A stretch of 64,000 nucleotides of DNA from ZC4RG30 sp035556135 (lineage in GTDB: Bacteria > Pseudomonadota > Gammaproteobacteria > Steroidobacterales > Steroidobacteraceae). How positions within the stretch are numbered: position 1 is the stretch's first letter; every line of letters begins with the position of its first letter. This document shows positions 56,700 through 64,000 of the stretch, piece after piece. The notes under the pieces were generated by a model. That model was not told the DNA's origin. It searched no databases and saw only the letters and a program-made list of their open reading frames with translations. The position numbers and the translations under genes are program-made. Location: the NCBI GenBank assembly GCA_035556135.1, contig DATMFO010000006.1, positions 1 through 64,000 of the forward strand. Reading direction: 5' to 3'.

Positions 56700-57752
56700 T
56701 CAGTGCGGCAGGGTCGCCAGCTGCGTGCTGCGGTAGGCGTATTCCAGGAACTTCGCCGGATCACCCAGCTGCCGGACCATGCCGGCACCCGGCTCCCGGT
56801 TCAGCGGCCGGTCCACGATCACCTGGCCCACGCCCATGAATTCCTTGCCGGCGTTGTATTCCGCCACGTCCTTTGGACCGAAGCCCTTGTTGAACAGCAC
56901 GAAGAACTGCTTGAACAGCTCCCAGTACACGTCCTTGTGGCGCACCACGTCGGCGCCGGTGAGCACCGGGCCGTCGGCGGGGATCACGATGGTGTCGGGC
57001 TTCACGATGCCGGTGAGGATGTCGTAGGTGCGCACGAAGCCGTGCATGAAGCCGCCGTTGAGGTAGTCGATCACCGGCCAGCGGTCCGAACCCACCGGGC
57101 CGCCCACCACCAGCACGTTGCGCTTCGGGAAGTGCACCATCAGGTCGCCATTGGTGTGCGCGCCAGGCAGGTAGCGGTAATCCACCTGCTCGCCGGCAAA
57201 CTGCAGCGCGCCCTTGTTGTAGGTGGTGACCGTGGGCACGCCTTCCTTCGCCAGCGGACCATATACACCCTCATAGAGGGCGGAACGGTTGCCCAGTGCA
57301 TGGCCGAGGGCGATCCTGCTCACCTCGTGGGCGATGATGGTGCCGCCTTCACGGCCCACGGCTTCGTTCGAGCCGGTCTGTTCGGGATGCCAGTGGGTAT
57401 TGACCAGCGTGTTCACGCGGCTGGTGCCCAGCGCGCCGTGGATGGCCTTCAGCAGCACCGCGGAGTTCGCCGCCAGGCCGCCATCGACCATCAGCGCGCC
57501 TTCCGGTCCGCCCAGCGCCACGACATTCGCGCCCGCACCCTGCACCAGCGCCAGGCCTTTCACATCCACGACGCGCAGGTCGCGGGCAGACACACTGCGC
57601 ACGGCGGCCTTCACGGCCCCGTCCGCGCTGGCCGCGGTCTTGCCTGCGGAAGAGGTGCTGGCGCAGCCGGAGAGGGCGGCCGACCCGAGCAGCGAGGCAG
57701 CAGCAACGGCCTGCGCGCCATCACGCAGGAAAAAACGACGGGAAATGGGCAT
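56700..57752 (-). CDS. Tat-exported MBL-fold protein with altered metal site
   Basis: 350 aa. Twin-arginine signal ISRRFFLRDGAQAVAAASLL, with SGC at the end suggesting possible lipidation. The metallo-beta-lactamase fold shows THWHPEQTGSNEAVGREGG (His120, His122; canonical HxHxDH has Asp where Glu-Gln stands here), GAHTNGDLMVHFPKRNVLVV, and IPADGP where a final His is normal. So two of the usual ligands differ, and activity is uncertain. It overlaps the ankyrin gene by one base at the end of the DUF1592/DUF1552 operon. Confidence 0.85.
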   Translation of the reverse strand: MPISRRFFLRDGAQAVAAASLLGSAALSGCASTSSAGKTAASADGAVKAAVRSVSARDLRVVDVKGLALVQGAGANVVALGGPEGALMVDGGLAANSAVLLKAIHGALGTSRVNTLVNTHWHPEQTGSNEAVGREGGTIIAHEVSRIALGHALGNRSALYEGVYGPLAKEGVPTVTTYNKGALQFAGEQVDYRYLPGAHTNGDLMVHFPKRNVLVVGGPVGSDRWPVIDYLNGGFMHGFVRTYDILTGIVKPDTIVIPADGPVLTGADVVRHKDVYWELFKQFFVLFNKGFGPKDVAEYNAGKEFMGVGQVIVDRPLNREPGAGMVRQLGDPAKFLEYAYRSTQLATLPH

Positions 57753-59518
57753 TACGGTCCTACCGGGTCTACAGGCCAGATGACGGAGTCGTACACAGCC
57801 GTGGCAATGGGCGGACCCTGCGGTGGCCAGTCGGGAATGGTCTGGAGCTCAACCGTGGCACCGAGGCTGCGCAGGAAGTCGGCCAGCGACTTGTTGGGCT
57901 GGGACGGCATCTGCAGGAAGGGCACGTAGCCACGTGCCATCGCGTAGTCGAGGGCGGTCAGGCCATCCTCGTCCTTCACATTGATGTCGAGGCCCAGCTC
58001 CACCAGTGCCTGGATCACCTGCCGGTTGCCGCCGCCGCGCACCGCGTAGTGCAGGGCAGAGCCGCCGCGCGAACGATTGAGGAAGTGGCGCTGGGCGACC
58101 AGATGAAGGTCGGCGCCCTGCTCGACGAGGTATTTCACCAGCTCGACCTGCGGGTTGGGGCGCGGGCCGCCAGTTCCCGGACCTGCGCCGCGAGCAGCGG
58201 GCGCTCCACCTGCGCCAGGAGCGCCGCCCCTGGGCGGAGCCGCACCCATCAGGCTCGCGGTGCCCGCAACCGGAGCCGCTGCGCGGGGAGCAGCGGCGGG
58301 CGCGCCCGGCTCACCGCCAGGCGCGGCACCACCGTCGCCAGCGCCGGCAGCGGGAGCGTCACCAGCCGGCGGTCCACCGCCGCCGGGGGGAGGCCCGCCA
58401 GCGCCGAATCCGCCGCCGCCACCGCCACCGCCACTGCGCGCCTGCACGGCGGCATGGATGGCCCCGGTGCCCTCGGAGGTGGAAAGCCTCACGTTCGCCC
58501 CCTTGGCGACGAGCTGCTTCACCAGGTCGAGGTTGCCCGTGCCCACCGCCACCAGGAAGGGCGTGGTGCCGCGGCCGCCGCCACCGCGCACGGCGGGACG
58601 GAGGTAGGTCTGCTGGTTCGGATTCGCGCCGCGTTCAATCAGCATCTGCACCAGCTCCGCGCCGGTGGCCTGCTGAGGCTGGTCGGCGTCGAGCGGATTG
58701 CCGCCGCGCCCGCCGCTCATGTTGGCGATGGCCACATGCAGTGGCGCCTGGCCGTAGATGTCCCACTGGTTCACATCGGCACCGGCCTCGATGAGCCGTT
58801 TTGCGATGTCGGTGTTGCCGTTGATCATCGCGATGACCATCGGCACCACGCCGGTGGGATCCGGCAGGTTCACGTCCGCGCCATGCCGCAGCAGCACGTC
58901 AATGCACTCGCGGCAGTTCTCGCGCGCGGCGTATATCAGCGGCGTGAAACCGCCGCGATCCAGTGACTTGGCGCGGCTCTCGGCCGTGGCCACGCGCTGG
59001 TAGTCGCGGATGGCGCTGCGGGCGTTCACATCGGCGCCCTGCTCGAGCAGGAAATCGGCCATGGCGGGATGGCGGCGCACCACCGCCCACATCAGCGGGG
59101 TCTGGTCGCCGAATTTCTCGCGCGGGTCGACCTTGGCGCCGGCCTTCAGCAGCGCCTGCGCCGCTTCAATGTTGCCGGCCCGTGCCACCAGGTGCAGCGG
59201 GGTCTCGCCATCGGCATTGGAGGTGTTGGGATCGACGCCGTGCTTCAGCAGCAGCTGGATCAGCTCGGTGCTGGCGATGTCAGCTGCCAGCAGCATCGCG
59301 TTGATGCCGTAGTTGTTGGTGGCATTGACGTCGGCGCCGGCCGCGATGAGGCGTTTGGCCTCGGCGACGTCGCCCTCGAACGCAGCCCACTGCAGGGGCG
59401 TGCTGCCATCCGGTTGCCGCGCATTGACGTCTTTGACATCGGCCAGCGCAGTCGCGGAGCCCAGTAGGAGAGCGGCCGCTACTGCGGCCGCAACTGCCTG
59501 CCTCAACTGATGCCGCAT
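57752..59518 (-). CDS. Secreted ankyrin-repeat protein with Gly/Pro-rich insert
   Basis: 588 aa. Signal peptide (ending ATALADV). About ten ankyrin repeats in residues 35-360 (DGSTPLQWAAFEGDVAEAKR, DGETPLHLVARAGNIEAAQA), then a Gly/Pro/Ala-rich stretch (about 361-455), then two or three more repeats (GGSALHYAVRGGGNRQVIQA, DGLTALDYAMARG). Ankyrin repeats bind proteins. Tightly placed: 2 bases from the DUF1552 gene and overlapping the MBL gene. It probably organises the cytochrome/Tat-protein set in the periplasm; this is inferred from the operon. Confidence 0.9.
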   Translation of the reverse strand: MRHQLRQAVAAAVAAALLLGSATALADVKDVNARQPDGSTPLQWAAFEGDVAEAKRLIAAGADVNATNNYGINAMLLAADIASTELIQLLLKHGVDPNTSNADGETPLHLVARAGNIEAAQALLKAGAKVDPREKFGDQTPLMWAVVRRHPAMADFLLEQGADVNARSAIRDYQRVATAESRAKSLDRGGFTPLIYAARENCRECIDVLLRHGADVNLPDPTGVVPMVIAMINGNTDIAKRLIEAGADVNQWDIYGQAPLHVAIANMSGGRGGNPLDADQPQQATGAELVQMLIERGANPNQQTYLRPAVRGGGGRGTTPFLVAVGTGNLDLVKQLVAKGANVRLSTSEGTGAIHAAVQARSGGGGGGGGFGAGGPPPGGGGPPAGDAPAAGAGDGGAAPGGEPGAPAAAPRAAAPVAGTASLMGAAPPRGGAPGAGGAPAARGAGPGTGGPRPNPQVELVKYLVEQGADLHLVAQRHFLNRSRGGSALHYAVRGGGNRQVIQALVELGLDINVKDEDGLTALDYAMARGYVPFLQMPSQPNKSLADFLRSLGATVELQTIPDWPPQGPPIATAVYDSVIWPVDPVGP

Positions 59519-59520
59519 CT

Positions 59521-60798
59521 TCAGACTTCGCTGAGGGCGCCGGTGGAATCCCCGAAGCTCTCGAGCTTCACGCCGGCCCGCTGCGCCATCGTCAGCAGGA
59601 TGTTGGCGTGCGGGGTGTCCTTCGGCATGGCCAGGTGCTGGCCACCCTTGATTCCACCGCCCTTGCCGGCGATCAGCTGCGGCAGCGGGTTGTTGTTGTG
59701 CAGGTCGCTGTTGGCCATGTTGGAGCCGAACAGGATGATGGAGTTGTCGAGGATGTTGCCGTTGCCTTCCTTGATATCCGACAGGCGCTTGATGAAGCGG
59801 GTGAAGCGCTCGGTCTGGTAGGCCTGCACGCGCACCAGCTTCTCGTGCTTGTCCGGATCCTCGCCATGGTGCGAGAGCGGGTGGAAGGCCTCGTCGACGC
59901 TCACGGACGGGAAGGTCCGCATGGTGGCCTCGCGCATCATGCGCATCGAGGCGATGCGGGTCTGGCCGGTCTGGAAGGCCAGCGCGATCATCTCGAACTG
60001 GATGTCCAGCAGCTCGCCGAAGTCGTCCGGCGCGCCGATGGGTGCATCGGGCAGGTTGCCCAGGCTGTCGGCCTTGGCCATCAGCTTCTGCACGCGGCTT
60101 TCCACCTCGCGCACCGAGTCCAGGTAGTCGTTCATCAGCGCCCGGTCGGCAGGACCGAGCTTGCCGCTGAGGCTGCGCGTGGCTTCCTGCGCGTAATCGA
60201 GGATGCTGCCCGTGAACTGCAGGCGCGCCATGCGGTCGGCGTTGGAGTCGCCGGCGCCGAACATGGTGAAGAACACCTTGCGGGGATTGCCTTCCAGCGG
60301 CAGGCCCTGGCCGCCCTGGCGGAAGTTCACCGAGCCACCGGGTTCGCCGCAGACGTCAAGCGTGGTCAGCGGCGTCTCCTGGCCGATCTCCCTGGCGGCT
60401 ACCTGGTCGATGGACATGCCCACAGTCGGGCCGGTGCTGGTGCGGTCATCCGGGCTCTTGCAGGTGAGCCAGGTGGATTCGATGATGCCGTGCGGGTTGG
60501 TGCTCTCGCCCGGCTTGTTGCGCAGGTTGGTCACCACGGTGACGTAGTCGCGCATCGGCTCCAGCGGCTTCAGGATGGGGGAGAACTTGAAGTTCCTGCC
60601 CGTGCCTTCCGGCGTCCAGTACTTCTGCACCGCGCCGTGCGGGAAGTACACGAAGCCCAGGCGGGTCCTGGGGGCGGCGGCGGTCTGGGCCAGCGCGGTG
60701 TGCGCAGGGATCATCGCATCCAGCAGCGGCAGTGCGATCGAGGCGCCCGCGCCCTTCAGGACCGTACGGCGGGAAAGATGCTTCTTGGTGAGGAACAT
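59521..60798 (-). CDS. Tat-exported DUF1552 protein
   Basis: 425 aa. Twin-arginine signal (LSRRTVLKGAGASIALPLLD) followed by a DUF1552 body (GFVYFPHGAVQKYWTPEGTG, then EPMRDYVTVVTNLRNKPGES, SIILFGSNMANSDLHNNNPL, near the C-terminus). DUF1552 is an alkaline-phosphatase-fold relative of DUF1501 of unknown activity, almost always beside a DUF1592-type cytochrome, as here (19 bases downstream of it). The pair resembles the mono-haem/DUF1501-like pair at 13563-18776. Confidence 0.92.
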   Translation of the reverse strand: MFLTKKHLSRRTVLKGAGASIALPLLDAMIPAHTALAQTAAAPRTRLGFVYFPHGAVQKYWTPEGTGRNFKFSPILKPLEPMRDYVTVVTNLRNKPGESTNPHGIIESTWLTCKSPDDRTSTGPTVGMSIDQVAAREIGQETPLTTLDVCGEPGGSVNFRQGGQGLPLEGNPRKVFFTMFGAGDSNADRMARLQFTGSILDYAQEATRSLSGKLGPADRALMNDYLDSVREVESRVQKLMAKADSLGNLPDAPIGAPDDFGELLDIQFEMIALAFQTGQTRIASMRMMREATMRTFPSVSVDEAFHPLSHHGEDPDKHEKLVRVQAYQTERFTRFIKRLSDIKEGNGNILDNSIILFGSNMANSDLHNNNPLPQLIAGKGGGIKGGQHLAMPKDTPHANILLTMAQRAGVKLESFGDSTGALSEV

Positions 60799-60817
60799 GG
60801 CTCTTGCCTCCAGACCT

Positions 60818-63322
60818 TCAGGGAGCAGATGAAACGTTGTCGGAAATGATATTCGCAGCCTGCGCCGTGGTCGACGCGGGCAGGGGCTCCGCCTCGCGCC
60901 GGCGGAAGGCGTCGCTGTTCACCACGCCGAGCACGATGTCCTCGAAGCGGTAATCGTCGGCGGCAGCGGCGCGCACGATGCGTCGCACGGCCGGCATGTC
61001 GCGGTATTCGACATGGCGTCCCACTGCATAGGTCATCAGCTTCTCGGTGATCACCTGCGCCAGCTGGTCACCGCGGGAGGCGAGGGCCTTCTGCAGGTCC
61101 TCCGGTCCATTGAGCTTCGTGCCATCAGGCATCACGGCCGCAGAGTCGATGGGCTGGCGCGACTGCGCGTCGACGGCATGGAACTGGCCCACCGTGTCGA
61201 AGTTCTCCAGCGCGAAGCCCAGCGGATCCATCACGGCATGGCAGCTGGCGCAGGCCGGGTTCTTGCGATGGATCTCGGTGCGTTCACGCACCGTGGCCGG
61301 CCGGCCGCCGATGTTGGCGGGCAGCTGCTCCACATTGGGCGGCGGCACCGCCGGCGGCGTGCCCAGGATGCGCTCGAGGATCCACGCGCCGCGCAGCACG
61401 GGGGCGGTGCGGTTGGGGTTGGCGGTGATGGTGAGGATGGCGCCCTTGCCCAGCAGGCCGAAGCGCTTCGGGTCGGTGAGCGTCACGCGGCGGAAACCAT
61501 TGCCACGCACGTCGGTGAGGCCATACACCTGCGCCACCTGTTCGTTGATGTAGGTGTGGTCGGCGGTGAGCAGGTCCACCACGCTGCGGTCCGAGCGCAG
61601 GATGCTGTCGATGAACAGCTCCAGCTCCTTCTTGAACGCAGAGCGCACGTCGTACACGCCGGAGGCATGGCCGAACTGTGCACGCGCCGGGACGATGGCG
61701 TCGAGCTTGGCGACGTTCAGCCACTGGAAGGCGAAGTCGCGCGTGAGCGAGGCGCCGCGGTCGTCGCGGATCATGCGGCGCACCTGTGCCTTGAGCACCT
61801 CCGGCTTCGACAGCTGGTTCTTCACGGCAAGGTCCAGCAGCTCGTCGTCGGGCAGGCTGCTCCAGATGAAGAAGGCCAGGCGCGAAGCCAGCTCCAGGTC
61901 GGTGAGTTCGCGGCTGCCATCCTCGACCGCCGCCTCGGCGCGATAGAGGAAAAGCGGGCTGGCGAGGATGGCCGACAGCGATTCGCGGATGCCCACGTCG
62001 AAGGTCGTGCCAGCCTGGCGTGAGCGCTCGTAGAAGGCCATCAGCGGCTTGATGTCTTCGTCGGTCACGGGCCGGCGGAAAGCCTTGCGCGCCAGGTTCT
62101 GGACGATGGTGCGCGCGCAGGCCGGCTCCTCGGCCGCGCTGGCGGGCTTGCAGATGAAGATCTTCTTGCGGCTCTCCGAGTCGCTCATGCCGGTGATCTT
62201 CGTCGGGCCCTTGATGTAGATGGCATGCACGGCCGGCACGCGCTGGTTGCCGCCTTCCAGCGGGTTGTAGCCGCGGCCGTCATCGGAATGCCCGGGCGAA
62301 GCGGAGCGATCATCGTGCTCGGCATAGCTGCGGCGCAGGAAGGTCACCGCGACGGTGTGCTGCCCGGCGGTGGCGTAGAAGCGGATGTCCTTCAGGCGGC
62401 CATTGATGCTGGCCACCGCGTCATCCAGCCGCTGGTCGATGCCCCGGTGGTCATCCTCGCCACCCACCACCGTGCGCCAGAACTCCTTGCCATCGAGCAG
62501 GGCGATGACGGTGTTCTCGAATTCCATGTTGGGCACCGTGCGGGCCAGTGCCATGTCGCCGATGCTGAGGATGTATTCGCCATCGGCCGGGAAGATGTGC
62601 TCCACCGACATGCCGCCGCGCGTGCCGAAGGGCATGCCGTCCTTGTACTTCTGCTGGTTGCCCGAGCCCTCCGCGGGGCGCGCGGCCAGCGAGAGGATCA
62701 TGCTGGCCACCGGACCATAGGTGGTCTCCAGCGGCACCGACCTGGCATCACCCACGGCATACAGCGCGAGCGTGCGTGCGGCGGACACGGACTGGTCGAG
62801 GAAGGCCGGCGTCACGCGCAGCGAAGCCGCGTCGGTGTCGAAGCCATCGACCACCTGGTCGGTGGGCAGGTAGGTGGCCGGATCGATCTTCAGCCCGATG
62901 AGGTCGTAGATCGCGTTGGCGTATTCACGGCGATTGAGCCGGCGCAGCGGGATGTGGCCGGCATAGGGCGTGCTCTGCGCCTTGTCGAGGGTGCCTTCCA
63001 GGAAGTTGATCAGCTGGGCAGTGGCTTCCTTGCCGGGCTGCTTGTTGCCCGGCGGGGGCATCAGGCCGCCCTTGAGCTTCTTGATCGCGGTTTCCCAGAC
63101 CTTGCCTTCCTCGGGGATGGTGTCGGCCGACATGGTGTCGAAGGCGACGCCGCCGGCCCAGTCCTCGGTGTTGTGGCAATCCAGGCAGTAAGTCTCGATC
63201 GTTTTCCACTGGGAGTGGGCATCCGCGGGCGCAGCTGCCGCGGCAGCTACCGCGGAATAAAGGCCGGTGGCGCCGAGTCCCGCAACCCATGCCAGCACAT
63301 GCCCAGTACGATTCAGTCTCAC
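60818..63322 (-). CDS. Planctomycete-type cytochrome (DUF1587/1592/1588/1585)
   Basis: 834 aa from GTG at 63322, where GGGGGAG lies upstream and a signal peptide begins; the frame is open 29 codons further. Haem site CLDCH at 46-50, then DUF1587 (PLRRLNRREYANAIYDLIGL), a lectin-like middle, DUF1592 (AILASPLFLYRAEAAVEDGS), DUF1588 with CASCHAVMDPLGFALENFDT and DUF1585 (DLQKALASRGDQLAQVITEK). Such proteins are thought to act in extracellular oxidations, often of polymers, but no reaction is proven. First gene of the DUF1592-DUF1552-ankyrin-MBL operon, each overlapping or within 20 bases. Confidence 0.93.
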   Translation of the reverse strand: MRLNRTGHVLAWVAGLGATGLYSAVAAAAAAPADAHSQWKTIETYCLDCHNTEDWAGGVAFDTMSADTIPEEGKVWETAIKKLKGGLMPPPGNKQPGKEATAQLINFLEGTLDKAQSTPYAGHIPLRRLNRREYANAIYDLIGLKIDPATYLPTDQVVDGFDTDAASLRVTPAFLDQSVSAARTLALYAVGDARSVPLETTYGPVASMILSLAARPAEGSGNQQKYKDGMPFGTRGGMSVEHIFPADGEYILSIGDMALARTVPNMEFENTVIALLDGKEFWRTVVGGEDDHRGIDQRLDDAVASINGRLKDIRFYATAGQHTVAVTFLRRSYAEHDDRSASPGHSDDGRGYNPLEGGNQRVPAVHAIYIKGPTKITGMSDSESRKKIFICKPASAAEEPACARTIVQNLARKAFRRPVTDEDIKPLMAFYERSRQAGTTFDVGIRESLSAILASPLFLYRAEAAVEDGSRELTDLELASRLAFFIWSSLPDDELLDLAVKNQLSKPEVLKAQVRRMIRDDRGASLTRDFAFQWLNVAKLDAIVPARAQFGHASGVYDVRSAFKKELELFIDSILRSDRSVVDLLTADHTYINEQVAQVYGLTDVRGNGFRRVTLTDPKRFGLLGKGAILTITANPNRTAPVLRGAWILERILGTPPAVPPPNVEQLPANIGGRPATVRERTEIHRKNPACASCHAVMDPLGFALENFDTVGQFHAVDAQSRQPIDSAAVMPDGTKLNGPEDLQKALASRGDQLAQVITEKLMTYAVGRHVEYRDMPAVRRIVRAAAADDYRFEDIVLGVVNSDAFRRREAEPLPASTTAQAANIISDNVSSAP

Positions 63323-63494
63323 GTCGCGATCTCCCCCGGGGATTGACGGCAAGCGCCCAAACGCGCTGCGTCGATAGCCAGTCAAGTATAAGATCAATGG
63401 CACGGGCAAAGGGTTCCCGGGAAAGGTGAGTCAACAGGGCCCACGGCCCCCTGCCTTCGATAAACGAATCCGCATCGCGGCGCCCATTCCCGAC

Positions 63495-63860
63495 ATGATT
63501 TCGAACCTCCCTCCGGCGCTGGTGGCCATCGTGCTGCTCACCGTGTCCAACGTGTTCATGACCTTCGCCTGGTATGCGCACCTGAAGGATCTGAGCGGCC
63601 GGCCCTGGTTCGTCGCCGCGCTCGCGAGCTGGGGAATCGCGCTGTTCGAATACCTGCTGCAAGTGCCGGCCAACCGCATCGGCCACACCACGCTCAGCCT
63701 GCCGCAGCTGAAGATCCTGCAGGAGATCATCACACTGTCAGTGTTCGTGCCCTTCGCGGTTTTCTACATGCGTACGCCCATCAAGCTGGATTTCCTGTGG
63801 GCGGGGCTGTGCATGGTCGCGGCAGCCTGGTTCATGTTCCGTGGGGCTTCCGCAGGCTAG
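63495..63860 (+). CDS. DUF486 small membrane protein (DMT family)
   Basis: 121 aa with four membrane helices (about 5-25, 35-52, 75-92, 98-116). TVSNVFMTFAWYAHLKDLSG and LFEYLLQVPANRIGHTTLSL are diagnostic of DUF486, a four-helix relative of the drug/metabolite transporter family. Substrate unknown. The ATG at 63495 gives the family length of about 115-120; an upstream ATG would add 23 charged residues. 172 bases separate it from the divergent DUF1592 gene. Confidence 0.88.
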   Translation: MISNLPPALVAIVLLTVSNVFMTFAWYAHLKDLSGRPWFVAALASWGIALFEYLLQVPANRIGHTTLSLPQLKILQEIITLSVFVPFAVFYMRTPIKLDFLWAGLCMVAAAWFMFRGASAG

Positions 63861-63863
63861 ACT
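63858..63863 (+). promoter_or_regulatory. TAGACT -10-like element before the cytochrome b561 gene
   Basis: GCTAGACT overlaps the stop codon of the DUF486 gene (63858-63860 is TAG) and lies 26 bases before the TTG start. It might give the cytochrome gene its own start site. Confidence 0.25.
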
Positions 63864-63889
63864 TGCCGTTTTAGCCTGCGAGGCCCTTT

Positions 63890-64000
63890 TTGACGGCATC
63901 CCATTACACCCGTACCGCGGTCGGCCTGCATTGGGCCATGGCGGGACTGATCCTGACCGCACTGTTCATGGGCTGGACGATGACCGAAATGGCGGTCAGC
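63890..64000 (+). CDS. Cytochrome b561, N-terminal part
   Basis: Only 37 codons, running off the right edge. TTG start with GCGAGG just upstream; a TAGACT element lies 26 bases before it. The translation has HYTRTAVGLHWAMAGL, the first haem-ligating His helix of the bacterial cytochrome b561 (YceJ-like) family, which passes electrons between the quinone pool and superoxide or other acceptors. Start codon is tentative, as an ATG at 63948 would lose the His. Confidence 0.8.
   Translation, partial: MTASHYTRTAVGLHWAMAGLILTALFMGWTMTEMAVS

Overview
The window is 64 kb of GC-rich, densely coded chromosome from a Gram-negative bacterium. The gene content (CysG/CysH/CysI sulfate assimilation, HemB/HemL, RhlE-type helicase, TonB receptors, many lipoproteins and outer-membrane proteins) fits a gammaproteobacterium, perhaps Steroidobacter- or Xanthomonas-like; that placement is inference. 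No tRNA, rRNA, insertion sequence, phage gene or CRISPR array was seen, and no gene-free stretch exceeds 300 bases. Many starts are GTG or TTG and many genes overlap by 1-8 bases in operons.

Layout. (1) 1-3171: edge of a SYLF-domain protein, a secreted ApbE flavin transferase, and a cytochrome c/sorbosone-dehydrogenase-like fusion. (2) 3225-7263: a compact molybdate locus, made of a TonB-dependent receptor, a small secreted protein translationally coupled to ModA, and a one-domain ModE-like regulator. Three 26-bp ModE-type operators tie these genes together; no modB or modC is present. (3) 7281-28314: two divergent gene blocks sharing a 216-bp start region. The leftward block encodes an HzsA-related dihaem lipoprotein, two outer-membrane beta-barrel proteins, a TlpA thioredoxin, a DUF4266 lipoprotein and a DUF3570 porin-like protein. 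The rightward block encodes secreted c-type cytochromes, a LamG protein, a Tat-exported DUF1501-like protein, a second TlpA, two TPR proteins, ExbB, two ExbD and a TonB-like protein with an AgmX/PglI-type C-terminus. This is the best candidate for an undescribed system: an envelope redox complex with its own proton-driven motor. (4) 28362-46268: housekeeping and metabolism, namely a divergent PEP carboxylase, sirohaem sulfite/nitrite reductase with DUF934, an ABC exporter, a pepsin-like pseudo-enzyme, an RNA helicase, a TAXI-TRAP transporter, HemL-HemB and a cysH-cysG-cysK operon. (5) 46390-52398: a MacAB-type exporter, then an FMN-binding protein, a second ApbE and an RnfD/NqrB-like membrane protein forming a minimal flavin electron-transfer module. 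(6) 52373-56638: a LolCDE-like transporter with an adaptor, an NTF2-like lipoprotein and a DNA glycosylase. (7) 56700-63322: an operon of DUF1592 cytochrome, DUF1552 Tat protein, secreted ankyrin protein and a metallo-beta-lactamase-fold protein. (8) 63495 to the end: a DUF486 membrane protein and the start of a cytochrome b561.

A common thread is extracytoplasmic redox chemistry: two ApbE proteins, two TlpA thioredoxins, several CXXCH proteins, and two pairings of a haem protein with a Tat-exported DUF1501/DUF1552 protein. Functions for regions 2, 3 and 5 are inferred from families and gene order; no search could be run.
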